Positions 15,546 through 23,796 are shown, counted from the first letter of the stretch. The stretch: 25,764 bases of DNA from Bacillota bacterium (GCA_023397675.1 JAEWTV010000059.1:1-25764), one strand, 5' to 3'. The notes: a model not told the origin generated them from the sequence alone. A program made the numbers and translations.

Positions 15546-16493
15546 ATGTCAAACCTGTTTTATATATTGTTTCAAATAATTGTTTTTATTCTGTTGGCAC
15601 CTCTTGTCAACGGTATTATTAAAAAGATTAAAGCACTTACACAAAAACGTAAGGGTGCTCCTGTATATCAGTTATATGTGGACTTATTCAAACTAATCAA
15701 GAAGGATTCTGTAATTTCGGATACCGCATCCTGGATATTCAGGGTAACACCTTACATTGTATTATTTACTGCACTAACAGCAGCAGTACTTGTTCCGGTA
15801 ATAACAAACATAAACTCCGTTTCTTTCCTTGGTGATGCTATTCTCATGGTTTATCTGCTGGCTTTAGGCAGGTTTTTCATGATTCTTTCGGGTCTGGATA
15901 CGGCAAGTACATTCGGGGGTATGGGAAGCAGCAGGGAATCTATGATTTCAGCCCTTATAGAGCCTTCAGTTCTGGTAATGTTCTTCACAACCGGCCTTAT
16001 AGCAAAATCAACATCTGTATTTCAGATGATGAATACCGCAAATGAGTCAGGTGGTATGTTCAGCCATCCTGTTTACATATTTTTGTTCCTAGCACTTTTC
16101 ATAATAATTCTTGCCGAAACCTCAAGAATTCCTGTAGATGATCCTGCAACGCATCTTGAGCTTACAATGGTTCATGAAGCAATGATACTTGAGTATTCAG
16201 GAAAGCATCTTGCAATGATGGAATTGGGGGCTTCGGTAAAGCAGCTGCTATTTATTACGCTTTTGGTAAACCTTTTTATACCTTCCTTAAGCTTGTCTGG
16301 GGTAGATCAATGGCTTGCAATAATAATTTCTCTTGCATTCTATATATTGAAAGTAATTTTGGCAGCGGTTGTTATTGCTATAGTTGAAGTACGTACTGTT
16401 AAGTTCAGATTGTTCAGTGTGCCGAATATTGCGGCGCTTTCATTCATATTGTCCTTCATTGGATTTTTGCAATACTTTGTTATTGGGAGGTAG
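15546..16493 (+). CDS. NuoH-like membrane subunit, HyfC/HycD type
   Basis: A 315-residue integral membrane protein of the complex I subunit 1 (NuoH) / HycD family, which joins the hydrophilic electron-transfer arm to the ion-translocating arm. The family signatures are clear: an N-terminal helix followed by GIIKKIKALTQKRKGAP and YQLYVDLFKLIKKDSV, and later LAETSRIPVDDPATHLELTM with VHEAMILEYSGKHLA. These carry the conserved acidic residues thought to lie on the proton path. About eight hydrophobic segments are seen, as usual. It starts with ATG preceded by GGGAGAAG and ends 2 nt before the next ATG. The quinone-site loops of true NuoH are not expected in this class. Confidence 0.92.
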   Translation: MSNLFYILFQIIVFILLAPLVNGIIKKIKALTQKRKGAPVYQLYVDLFKLIKKDSVISDTASWIFRVTPYIVLFTALTAAVLVPVITNINSVSFLGDAILMVYLLALGRFFMILSGLDTASTFGGMGSSRESMISALIEPSVLVMFFTTGLIAKSTSVFQMMNTANESGGMFSHPVYIFLFLALFIIILAETSRIPVDDPATHLELTMVHEAMILEYSGKHLAMMELGASVKQLLFITLLVNLFIPSLSLSGVDQWLAIIISLAFYILKVILAAVVIAIVEVRTVKFRLFSVPNIAALSFILSFIGFLQYFVIGR

Positions 16494-16495
16494 AA

Positions 16496-17155
16496 ATGGA
16501 TTATTCTTTAGATGTGCTTGCATTGTTGGTTCTTTTGTCATGCTTTGTACTAATGGCATCCAAACGTGTTAAATCATACATTACAGCATTTCAAGTTCAA
16601 TCATTTTTGACGGCTGCAACGGCTTTTACTATGGGACTTTCAAACATCAATAATAATAATGAAGGGCTGGATCTTTTCATTATTTGCGGTGTAATATTGG
16701 CTCTCAAAGTGATTTATATACCGCGTTTACTTCGTAAAACCTTTTTAAAGGTTGAGTACAAAGTTGAAAAGGACTTTTTCCTTAATATACCGCTTCTAGT
16801 TTTGATTAGTTGTGGTCTTGTAGTATTTTCCTACTTTACACTATCAACTTCAGGGGTGTTTGGGAAAGACCAGTCAATTTCAAATATAGTCTATTCCTTG
16901 TCTGTAGTTCTGATAGGACTTTTCTTTATGATAAGCAGAAGAAAGGCTATAGGACAGATTGTAGGATTTCTTGTAATTGAAAATGGACTTTTTATTACTG
17001 CTATTTTTGCAACGCATGGAATGCCTATTGTAGTGGATTTGGGAGTATTTATCGATCTTATCACTGCCGTACTTATTATGGGAGTTTTGGTGTTTAGGAT
17101 TAATGAAAAGTTTGATTCGACAGATATAAATAAATTGAACAAATTGAGGGGATAA
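16496..17155 (+). CDS. HyfE-like membrane subunit (NuoK-related)
   Basis: A 219-residue protein with about seven hydrophobic helices, matching the length and position of hydrogenase-4 component E (HyfE), which carries a NuoK-like region. The stretch RRKAIGQIVGFLVIENGLF (about residues 147-165) contains the Glu in ENG that is the hallmark of NuoK/MrpC proteins, followed by VDLGVFIDLITAVLIMGVLV. An earlier basic stretch RLLRKTFLKVEYKVEKD lies between helices. The gene starts 2 nt after HyfC, with GGGAGG well placed, and ends 2 nt before the HyfF-like gene, so it is certainly cotranscribed. Confidence 0.88.
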   Translation: MDYSLDVLALLVLLSCFVLMASKRVKSYITAFQVQSFLTAATAFTMGLSNINNNNEGLDLFIICGVILALKVIYIPRLLRKTFLKVEYKVEKDFFLNIPLLVLISCGLVVFSYFTLSTSGVFGKDQSISNIVYSLSVVLIGLFFMISRRKAIGQIVGFLVIENGLFITAIFATHGMPIVVDLGVFIDLITAVLIMGVLVFRINEKFDSTDINKLNKLRG

Positions 17156-17157
17156 AA

Positions 17158-18633
17158 ATGGGGTTATTGCTGCTTTTGCTGCCTTTAGTCGCAGTGCTGC
17201 TTTTTGCTTTGGCGGCAAAGAAAATGCATATGGATTGTATAAACATTATTGTATTACTATCCATGTTGGCTGTTGGAATTTATATAACAAGTGAAGTTTT
17301 GTCCGGGGGGAGCGTTACATATTCCTTTCTTGGAGGTTTCTTTTATGTTGACGCTATAAGCGCAATTTTCCTGGATATTGTTTTGATTATCGGGATTTTA
17401 TGCGGTATCTATTCAGTAGGCTACCTTAATGAGGAAAAAAAGCACGGAAACATAGATACTACTAAAATAAGGACTTATTATATCCTTCTTCAAACCTTCG
17501 TTTTTACAATGATTCTTGCTTTAACAGCAAGGAATATGGGAATCATGTGGATTGCTATTGAAGCTACTACATTGGCATCTGCCTTCCTTGTAGGCTTTTA
17601 CAATGATAAAAAGGCTATAGAGGCTGCGTGGAAATATTTAATAATATGTTCTGTAGGTATTGTAATAGCACTTCTGGGAATAGTGTTTATCCACCTTTCA
17701 TATGTACAGCTCAGTGGCATAAAAGGTATCGGACTGAACTGGACTTCGCTTTATGAGAATGCCAAGGCACTTGATACACCTCAACTAAAGCTTGCATTCA
17801 TATTTATACTTATCGGATTTGGTACAAAAGCAGGGCTTGCTCCAATGCATACATGGCTTCCGGACGCTCATAGTCAAGCTCCTTCGCCTATCAGTGCAAT
17901 GCTTTCAGGTGTACTGCTTAATAGTGCAATGTATGCTATAATCAGGGCTGTTTCAGTACTTAATAAAAACCTGGGCTCAGGCAAATACAGCGGTACTCTT
18001 CTTATTACTTTTGGTTTGATTTCCATGGCTGTAGGAGCGGTTTTTATACTTACACAAAAGGATTACAAGCGGCTTTTGGCTTATTCGAGTATTGAACATA
18101 TGGGAATTATATCTATTTCCATAGGAATATTTACTCCTCTTTCAATATTTGCCGGAATGCTGCATTCAATAAACCATTCATTTACTAAGTCAATGCTTTT
18201 CCTCTCTTCAGGGGGAGTACTTCTGAAATATAAGACAAAGGAAATTTCAAAGGTAAGCAGGGTGCTTAAAGTGCTGCCTGTTACCGGTACGGCTATGCTG
18301 CTCGGCATGTTTGCAATTGCAGGAACACCACCGTTTGGCATATTCACAAGTGAATTGTATGTAATAACCTCCGCCTTCAAAGCAGGAAAGACCTTTGTAG
18401 GTGTTGCGGTCATAGCCCTTCTTGCGTTTGTTTTTGCAGGAATGGCATTTTCGGTGTTTAAAATATTCTACCCAAGCGAAAGGGATTGCGATGTAAAGCC
18501 GGGAGAACCCAGCAGGCTTATGGCGGTTACTGTAATAATCCTATTGGCGGTTGTTACAGTTGGCGGGTTATATGTTCCAAACGAAGTGCGCCATCTGATT
18601 GAAGCAGCCAGAAACATAATCATCGGAGGGTAA
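17158..18633 (+). CDS. Second antiporter-like membrane subunit, HyfF type
   Basis: A 491-residue proton-conducting subunit of the NuoL/M/N-Mrp family, about the size of HyfF. Key residues are Glu135 in WIAIEATTLAS (TM5), Lys224 in GFGTKAGLAPMHTWLPDAHS (TM7) and His231/His238 in the same block. The rest of the family pattern follows in LLAYSSIEHMGIISISIG and INHSFTKSMLF. With the HyfB-like protein, this gives the complex two ion-pumping modules, one more than the E. coli Hyc formate hydrogenlyase and one fewer than Hyf (no HyfD homologue is present). GAGGGG lies before the ATG, overlapping the end of the preceding gene. Confidence 0.9.
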   Translation: MGLLLLLLPLVAVLLFALAAKKMHMDCINIIVLLSMLAVGIYITSEVLSGGSVTYSFLGGFFYVDAISAIFLDIVLIIGILCGIYSVGYLNEEKKHGNIDTTKIRTYYILLQTFVFTMILALTARNMGIMWIAIEATTLASAFLVGFYNDKKAIEAAWKYLIICSVGIVIALLGIVFIHLSYVQLSGIKGIGLNWTSLYENAKALDTPQLKLAFIFILIGFGTKAGLAPMHTWLPDAHSQAPSPISAMLSGVLLNSAMYAIIRAVSVLNKNLGSGKYSGTLLITFGLISMAVGAVFILTQKDYKRLLAYSSIEHMGIISISIGIFTPLSIFAGMLHSINHSFTKSMLFLSSGGVLLKYKTKEISKVSRVLKVLPVTGTAMLLGMFAIAGTPPFGIFTSELYVITSAFKAGKTFVGVAVIALLAFVFAGMAFSVFKIFYPSERDCDVKPGEPSRLMAVTVIILLAVVTVGGLYVPNEVRHLIEAARNIIIGG

Positions 18634-18637
18634 TGTA

Positions 18638-20221
18638 ATGGATATTAAGTCTTTAAAGGGGAAAATTGAGCTGAAGTTCGGCTTCAGCGCAATAAAAAAC
18701 ACTAAACAAAAAAATAACGAGCTTTATGTTGAAATAATAAACTCGAAGCTGTATGAAGCATGTCTGTATGCCGGTAAAGAGCTGGAATATAATCTTGTTT
18801 CAATGTTTGCAAACGATGAAAGGAGCATTTCAGGTTTCTTTTCACTTTATTGTGTTTTTTCTGATAGAAATAATAACCTGTTTCTTATTTTAAAGACACT
18901 ACTGGACCCGGAAAAACCTGAATTTAAATCCATTTCAAGTGAAATATATGCAGCAGCCTCCTACGAACGTGAAATTAATGACATGTACGGTATTAAAGCC
19001 TTGGGTCATCCAGGGCTCAAAAGACTGGTGTTTCATGGCAATTGGCCGTCAGAGGTATATCCTTTAAGAAAGGATTTTAACGGTAAAACCAGGCCGCAAT
19101 TTGAAAAAAATCCAACAAGTTTTATGAAGGTCGGAGGAAAAGGTGTTTACGAAATCCCTGTAGGGCCAGTTCATGCGGGGATTATTGAGCCAGGTCATTT
19201 CCGTTTCAGTGTTGCCGGAGAACCGATTATCAACCTTGAAGCACAGCTGTATTATGTTCATAAGGGAATTGAAAAGCTTAGTGAAGGGATGAGCATTGAG
19301 AAATGTTTTTATCTGTCTGAAAGGATTTCAGGAGATGAAACCTTTTCAAATTCACTTGCTTTCTGCCAGGCTATAGAAAGAGCAGCAGGGGTGAGAGCTC
19401 CTGAAAGGGCGGAATACATAAGAGTGATTTTTGCTGAAACGGAAAGGCTGACAAGTCACCTTGGCGATCTAACGGGTATTTGCCAGGACGTTGCTTATGG
19501 TTTTGCAAGTTATCAATTCAATATGCTTAGAAACTGGGCTTATCAATTGGCGGACACTTTATGCGGAGCAAGGTTTTTAAGAAGCGTTAACAAGCCTGGA
19601 GGAATAAGGAAAGAGTTTATAAAAGGCAAGGAAAAACAGATACTTGAGCAGCTTGACAAAATAGAAAAAGAACTGAAGGATACTATAAAAATTATAAAAT
19701 CCAACAGTTTATTTATAGATAGGGTAGAAAACACAGGTGTTCTTCAAAATAAAATAGCTAAGGACCTTAATGCTGTAGGACCAGCAGGCAGGGCTTCCGG
19801 AATATGCCGTGACGTCAGGAAGGATTTACCATATGCTGCTTATGACAGGCTTCAATTTACCGTTCCCGAGCATGCGAACGGTGATGTCAACTGCCGCATG
19901 AATGTTAAGATAGAAGAATCGCTTGAAGCTATTAATCTGATCAGGAGTTCTGTTGAAACAATGCCTGAAGGGGAAATATCAGAATATATAGGTGCTATTG
20001 AACCTTACACCTTTTCACTTGGTTATGTAGAGGCTCCAAGAGGCGAGAATATTCACTGGATTATGACAGGTGAAAACAATACAATATTCAGGTATAAAAT
20101 CAGAACACCGTCCTTCTGCAACTGGCCTGCACTGTGTTATGCAGTAAGAGGAAACATTGTACCAGATTTTCCGCTGATAAATAAAAGCTTTAATCTTTCG
20201 TATGCAGGAAATGATTTGTAA
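18638..20221 (+). CDS. Fused NuoC-NuoD (HyfG/HycE-like) large subunit lacking all NiFe-binding cysteines
   Basis: A 527-residue soluble subunit. The N-terminal part (about 1-160) is a NuoC/30-kDa domain, with YEREINDMYGIKALGHPGL (109-127) and YPLRKDF (141-147). The rest is the NuoD/hydrogenase large-subunit domain (GPVHAGIIEPGHFRF at 176-190; HKGIEKL at 208-214). In active NiFe enzymes an RxCGxC motif follows; here the line reads SERISGDETFS, so the two Cys are Ser231 and Glu234. At the C-terminus the DPCxxC motif is replaced by FNLSYAGNDL, with Ser521 and Gly524 in place of Cys. The protein also ends there, without the cleaved tail seen in hydrogenases. The rest of the fold is well kept (EAPRGE, IRTPSF). 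It therefore cannot hold a normal NiFe centre and resembles the Ehr class or NuoD. Its substrate is unknown. Confidence 0.92.
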   Translation: MDIKSLKGKIELKFGFSAIKNTKQKNNELYVEIINSKLYEACLYAGKELEYNLVSMFANDERSISGFFSLYCVFSDRNNNLFLILKTLLDPEKPEFKSISSEIYAAASYEREINDMYGIKALGHPGLKRLVFHGNWPSEVYPLRKDFNGKTRPQFEKNPTSFMKVGGKGVYEIPVGPVHAGIIEPGHFRFSVAGEPIINLEAQLYYVHKGIEKLSEGMSIEKCFYLSERISGDETFSNSLAFCQAIERAAGVRAPERAEYIRVIFAETERLTSHLGDLTGICQDVAYGFASYQFNMLRNWAYQLADTLCGARFLRSVNKPGGIRKEFIKGKEKQILEQLDKIEKELKDTIKIIKSNSLFIDRVENTGVLQNKIAKDLNAVGPAGRASGICRDVRKDLPYAAYDRLQFTVPEHANGDVNCRMNVKIEESLEAINLIRSSVETMPEGEISEYIGAIEPYTFSLGYVEAPRGENIHWIMTGENNTIFRYKIRTPSFCNWPALCYAVRGNIVPDFPLINKSFNLSYAGNDL

Positions 20222-20255
20222 ATTTTCTACTGATGCATTATGATGGGGGAATTCC

Positions 20256-21041
20256 ATGTTTGAGACTTTGAAAAAGATTATTAAATATCCGAGACTTACA
20301 ATAAAATATCCTAAGCAACCAATGGATTCAAGCTTGTTTATAGGTAAGCCGAAGATAGATAAAGATAAATGTAATATGTGCAGGGAATGCATCTCCAGAT
20401 GCCCATCTTCAGCAATGGTTGAAACTGCTGATAATAAGGTTGGAATAAATCTTGATGAGTGTATTTTCTGTGGCCTGTGTGAAGAAGTGTGTACCAGCGA
20501 CGCAGTAAAAATGACTAATGAATTTGAACTCGCTCAAAAGAGTCGTACTGATTTAAGACAGTCTCCCATAGTGATTGATGAGAGAAATATTCCTAATGAA
20601 GAATATGAAATAATAGGTGCCAGCCTTGAAAAAAAGATATCAAGGGTATTTGGCAGAAGCCTTCAGATAAGAGAAGTTGATGCAGGTTCCTGTAACGGCT
20701 GTGATTATGAGATCAATGCTCTTAATAATTCATTTAATGATATTGAAAGGTTCGGAGTACATTTTGTAGCTTCACCAAGACATGCAGACATGCTGCTTGT
20801 AACAGGAACAGCCTCGAGAAACATGGAGCTTGCTCTTGTAAAAACCTATAATGCAACACCTGACCCAAAGCTGGTGGTTGCGGTTGGTGCCTGTGCGTGC
20901 AGCGGCGGTATTTTCAAGGAAAGCTATGCAACACGGAATGGAATCGACTGCATTGTGCCTGTAGATGTTTATATTCCGGGCTGCCCTCCAAGGCCCCAGG
21001 CTATTCTGTACGGAATTCTCAAGGCGATAGACCGCTTATAG
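20256..21041 (+). CDS. Fused 2x[4Fe-4S] ferredoxin and NuoB-like subunit (HyfH-HyfI fusion)
   Basis: A 261-residue iron-sulfur protein. Residues 30-85 hold two CxxCxxCxxxC motifs (Cys39/42/45/49 and 69/72/75/79), the ferredoxin-like NuoI/HyfH part. Residues 135-261 are a NuoB/hydrogenase small-subunit domain: DAGSCNGCDYEINALNN, GACACSGG and IPGCPPRPQ, whose Cys146, Cys149, Cys213 and Cys243 match the ligands of the proximal (N2-like) cluster. HyfH and HyfI are separate in E. coli and merged here in one chain. All cluster cysteines are intact, unlike the NiFe site of the partner large subunit. Electrons probably enter from a soluble ferredoxin and pass through the two clusters to the N2-like one. 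It is the last gene of the operon; GGGGGA precedes the ATG. Confidence 0.9.
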   Translation: MFETLKKIIKYPRLTIKYPKQPMDSSLFIGKPKIDKDKCNMCRECISRCPSSAMVETADNKVGINLDECIFCGLCEEVCTSDAVKMTNEFELAQKSRTDLRQSPIVIDERNIPNEEYEIIGASLEKKISRVFGRSLQIREVDAGSCNGCDYEINALNNSFNDIERFGVHFVASPRHADMLLVTGTASRNMELALVKTYNATPDPKLVVAVGACACSGGIFKESYATRNGIDCIVPVDVYIPGCPPRPQAILYGILKAIDRL

Positions 21042-21075
21042 GCAAAAAAAAGGGCTCCGACGTCGTAGCCGGAGC
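21042..21075. terminator. Hairpin after the Ehr operon, oriented as a terminator on the minus strand
   Basis: GCTCCG (21054-21059) pairs with CGGAGC (21070-21075), 12 nt after the last gene of the operon. On the plus strand it is followed by ATTTAAA, a poor U tract. It is preceded by eight A (21044-21051), which gives a strong U tract on the minus strand. A second weak hairpin (TGAGGT 21103-21108 with ACCTCA 21123-21128, then TTTT) may help end the plus transcript. Confidence 0.5.
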
Positions 21076-21228
21076 ATTTAAAGGGGGTCAAAATGTATTT
21101 TGTGAGGTCAGTTATATTATGAACCTCATTTTGAAAATATATACATGAAATTTAACTAAAAGCTTATATATATAATATTGTTTTGGTAAAATATAAAATA
21201 AGAATTTATTAAGAGAGGTAAAAAATAA

Positions 21229-21753
21229 ATGCAAAATCCAATAGTTACAATTGAAGTTGAAGGCAAGGGAACAATTAAAGCGGAGCTTTACCCAGAAGTT
21301 GCTCCAAATACCGTAAAGAACTTTATTTCTTTAGCAGGTAGCGGATTCTATAACGGAACCATTTTTCACAGGGTTATACCCGGATTCATGATTCAGGGTG
21401 GAGATCCTGAAGGCACAGGAATGGGCGGCCCGGGATATTCTATAAAAGGTGAATTTACCGGAAATAAATTTAAAAATGATCTTAAGCATACAAAAGGTGT
21501 TCTCTCCATGGCACGTTCAGCAAAACCTGATTCTGCAGGCTCCCAGTTCTTTATCATGGTTGAGGACGCACCGCACCTTAACGGACAATATGCCTCATTC
21601 GGTAAGGTAATAGAAGGTATGGACGTTGCAGATAAGATTGTTTCAGTTGATACAGATTACAATGACAGACCTTATGATGAGCAGAAGATTAAATCAATGA
21701 CGGTCGAAACCTTCGGACAGGAATTTGAAGAACCTGAAAAACTAAAGAAATAA
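21229..21753 (+). CDS. Peptidyl-prolyl cis-trans isomerase, cyclophilin type
   Basis: A 174-residue cytoplasmic cyclophilin (EC 5.2.1.8) that speeds proline isomerisation during protein folding. The active-site block is FHRVIPGFMIQGGDPEGTG, with Arg48, Phe53, Met54 and Gln56 aligned to Arg55, Phe60, Met61 and Gln63 of human cyclophilin A. Also present are AGSQFFIM and HLNGQYASFGKV; the Trp of eukaryotic enzymes is His116, as is usual in bacterial ones. No signal peptide is present. GAGAGGT sits at a good distance before the ATG. A TATAAT at 21171-21176 could be the -10 box, but I see no good -35. It heads a group of four closely spaced genes with YsxC, DUF896 and a methyltransferase. Confidence 0.95.
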   Translation: MQNPIVTIEVEGKGTIKAELYPEVAPNTVKNFISLAGSGFYNGTIFHRVIPGFMIQGGDPEGTGMGGPGYSIKGEFTGNKFKNDLKHTKGVLSMARSAKPDSAGSQFFIMVEDAPHLNGQYASFGKVIEGMDVADKIVSVDTDYNDRPYDEQKIKSMTVETFGQEFEEPEKLKK

Positions 21754-21770
21754 ACATTTGAGGAGAATAC

Positions 21771-22358
21771 ATGCTTGTAATTAATAAAGCGGAATTTGTT
21801 ATAACAGCGGTAAAACCGCAGCAGTATCCGGCTACCAGTGTGCCAGAGCTTGCATTTGTAGGAAGATCTAACGTAGGCAAATCATCTTTAATAAATACTT
21901 TGACAAACAGAAAGAACCTTGCAAGAGTAGGTGCTACACCGGGGAAAACACGTGAAATAAACTTCTATAACATTGAAGACAAACTCAACTTTGTAGATTT
22001 ACCAGGGTATGGCTATGCAAAGGTATCGAAGGAAAAAAAGAGCACATGGGGAGATATAATAGAAACATATCTTTCGTCACGTCAGCAGCTTAAACTTGTC
22101 ATTCTGCTGCTGGATATACGCCATGCACCTTCGGCTGATGATAAAATCATGTATGACTGGATAAAAAGCTATGGTGTTCCGTATTTGATTGTGGCTACAA
22201 AAGCTGATAAGATATCACGTGGACAGATTAAACCAAGCCTTTCCATGCTCAAAAAGGAATTGGGAGTAACTGATGGTACTGAGGCTGTAGCTTTTTCGGC
22301 TGAAACAAGGCAGGGCAAGGAAGAAATATTGAACATAATTGAAAATGGACTTTTATAA
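21771..22358 (+). CDS. ysxC: Ribosome biogenesis GTP-binding protein YsxC/EngB
   Basis: A 195-residue GTPase needed for late assembly of the 50S ribosomal subunit. G1 is GRSNVGKSS (31-39), G2 falls in GATPGKT (54-60), G3 is DLPGYGYAK (76-84), G4 is TKAD (143-146) and a G5-like SAET occurs near residue 175. The length and the GYGYAKV pattern after G3 are diagnostic of the YihA/YsxC/EngB group rather than Era or EngA. GAGGAG precedes the ATG, and it starts 17 nt after the cyclophilin stop. In many Firmicutes it follows lon or clpX; here the neighbour is cyclophilin instead. Confidence 0.96.
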   Translation: MLVINKAEFVITAVKPQQYPATSVPELAFVGRSNVGKSSLINTLTNRKNLARVGATPGKTREINFYNIEDKLNFVDLPGYGYAKVSKEKKSTWGDIIETYLSSRQQLKLVILLLDIRHAPSADDKIMYDWIKSYGVPYLIVATKADKISRGQIKPSLSMLKKELGVTDGTEAVAFSAETRQGKEEILNIIENGLL

Positions 22359-22384
22359 CAGGTTGTTTTATTAGGGAGTTTTTT

Positions 22385-22588
22385 ATGGAAAAAGAAAAGA
22401 TAGACAGGATAAATGAGCTTTCAAAGAAGGCAAAAACCTGCGGACTGACATGTGAAGAGAAGGAAGAACAAAAGCTTTTAAGGCAGGAATATATTCAGGC
22501 TTTTAGAAGTGATTTAAAATCACAGCTTGATTGCATGGTTATTGTTGATAAAAAGGGAAACAGAAGAAGTCTCAGAAAAGACAACTAA
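22385..22588 (+). CDS. DUF896 (YnzC-like) small protein
   Basis: A 67-residue, highly charged, probably all-helical cytoplasmic protein. It fits the DUF896/YnzC family: an N-terminal helix DRINELSKKAKTCGLTCEE, then EKEEQKLLRQEYIQAFRSDL and a basic tail KKGNRRSLRKDN. In Bacillus subtilis the family member YnzC lies in the SOS-regulated yneA operon, but the biochemical role is unknown. No LexA-type context is seen here. The start is preceded by AGGGAG and lies 26 nt after ysxC, so it is probably cotranscribed. Confidence 0.9.
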   Translation: MEKEKIDRINELSKKAKTCGLTCEEKEEQKLLRQEYIQAFRSDLKSQLDCMVIVDKKGNRRSLRKDN

Positions 22589-22617
22589 CAACAACATCAA
22601 GTGTATGGAAGGTTAAA

Positions 22618-23229
22618 ATGAAAAAGGTTGAGAAGATAAAGACTTATTATCAACCAAAACTTGATAAAGAACAGCCAGACTTCAAGGTACTTGGCTGGGA
22701 AAGTGAAGAAGCCCAAAAATTACGGTTTGCAGTACTTACAGACAACATAGTTCTTGATGGTAAAACAATTTTGGATGTCGGCTGTGGGCTTGGAAACCTT
22801 TTTCAATTTATTTGTTCTAAAAATATACAGATAAAGTATACCGGTATCGATATTCTAAAAGAAATGATTGATAGGGCATCAAGTAGTAACCCCGGCGGAA
22901 CCTTTATGCTATTGGATATTTTCAATGACAATCCATTTCCAGAGAAATTCTTTGATGTAATCTATACCTCAGGTATTTTTAACCTCAACCTTGGTAATAA
23001 CAAGGAGTTCCTGTCCAAGGCAGTCTCATTGTTTGCAAAAACAGCTCGTGAAGCCATAGTCTTCAACTTACTGCATAATGGGTCGCCTGATCGTGAGGAT
23101 GCATATTATTATTATGATCCGGCGGAGGTTGAAAAAATTATAGATGATTTGTCATTGGGATTCAGAAAAGTCGAGATTATTGAGCAATATCTTAAAAATG
23201 ATTTTACAGTGATATGTACTAATAATTAA
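22618..23229 (+). CDS. Class I SAM-dependent methyltransferase
   Basis: A 203-residue Rossmann-fold methyltransferase. Motif I is ILDVGCGLGN (51-60), the acidic residue that contacts the SAM ribose is Asp78 in YTGIDIL, motif II-like is MLLDIFNDNPFP (97-108), and motif III is FDVIYTSGIFNLNLG (112-126). The N-terminal 45 residues, with IKTYYQPKLDKE and GWESEEAQKLRF, are helical and could form a substrate lid. The methyl acceptor cannot be told from sequence. GGAAGG is positioned before the ATG and the spacing from DUF896 is 29 nt. It is the last gene of the cluster, just before a strong palindromic terminator. Confidence 0.88.
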   Translation: MKKVEKIKTYYQPKLDKEQPDFKVLGWESEEAQKLRFAVLTDNIVLDGKTILDVGCGLGNLFQFICSKNIQIKYTGIDILKEMIDRASSSNPGGTFMLLDIFNDNPFPEKFFDVIYTSGIFNLNLGNNKEFLSKAVSLFAKTAREAIVFNLLHNGSPDREDAYYYYDPAEVEKIIDDLSLGFRKVEIIEQYLKNDFTVICTNN

Positions 23230-23252
23230 GAATCACCCCCAAACTCTAACTA

Positions 23253-23288
23253 AAAAACAGCTAAAGCAATATTGCTTTAGCTGTTTTT
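23253..23288. terminator. Bidirectional terminator, perfect 18-bp palindrome
   Basis: AAAAACAGCTAAAGCAAT (23253-23270) is directly followed by its exact reverse complement (23271-23288), so each strand ends in a T run after a stem. It lies between the convergent methyltransferase gene and the multi-TM protein gene and serves both. Confidence 0.92.
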
Positions 23289-23301
23289 GCTTGTTTATTA
23301 T

Positions 23302-23742
23302 TTAAGCGCCAACGTATTGAACATCCTTTGAAAATGCGAGATATGGGTAATAAAAAACAGAAAGGAATAATGCTAATAGTACAGAACCGGCGCTTCCTTT
23401 GCCAAAGGCTTTAAGGAAGGATTGCAATGCCATAATGGCAAAAACAATATTAGCAATAGGTATAAGCATGAATAATATCCAATACCATGGTTTCCCGCCA
23501 ATTCTAAAAAACACAATGATATTATAGATAGGTATGATACTGGCCCAGCCTGGCTGATTAGCTTTTGAAAACATTTTCCACATACAAACTACCATAAGGA
23601 TGGAAATTGCTAAGCCTATTAGCATAAAAACAACAACTATTCCGCTAAAAAAGCTTACTGAATCGCTTAATGAGTCACTTAGTGAGTCAAATGCATTAGC
23701 CACGTCCGTTGAATCTAGATAATCAATTGAATCGTCTAGCAT
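23302..23742 (-). CDS. Small multi-TM protein, DUF5684 type
   Basis: A 146-residue membrane protein. The N-terminal 30 residues are acidic and Asp/Ser-rich (TDVANAFDSLSDSLSDSVSF). Hydrophobic helices follow at about residues 33-55, 67-79, 85-107 and 116-132. The core KANQPGWASIIPIYN, then FFRIGGKPWYW and FAKAFGKG-like segments (LKAFGKGSA here), match my memory of DUF5684, sometimes mislabelled signal peptidase I in databases; no Ser-Lys catalytic dyad is seen. The function is unknown. GAGG lies 7 nt upstream of the ATG on the minus strand, and a good promoter is present at 23797-23825. It is monocistronic. Confidence 0.85.
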   Translation of the reverse strand: MLDDSIDYLDSTDVANAFDSLSDSLSDSVSFFSGIVVVFMLIGLAISILMVVCMWKMFSKANQPGWASIIPIYNIIVFFRIGGKPWYWILFMLIPIANIVFAIMALQSFLKAFGKGSAGSVLLALFLSVFYYPYLAFSKDVQYVGA

Positions 23743-23796
23743 TTTGAACCTCCTGTTTTTTAAAAAATATGTTGAAAAAAGGATTTTTCATTGGGC

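Noticed and set aside
18638..20221. Calling this gene an active NiFe hydrogenase large subunit (formate hydrogenlyase HycE/HyfG)
   Set aside because: All four NiFe cysteine positions are replaced and the C-terminal cleavage tail is absent. No formate dehydrogenase or maturation gene is seen in the window.
23302..23742. Signal peptidase I, a label sometimes given to this family
   Set aside because: No Ser-Lys catalytic dyad or typical SPase motifs are visible; only a small multi-TM protein can be supported.
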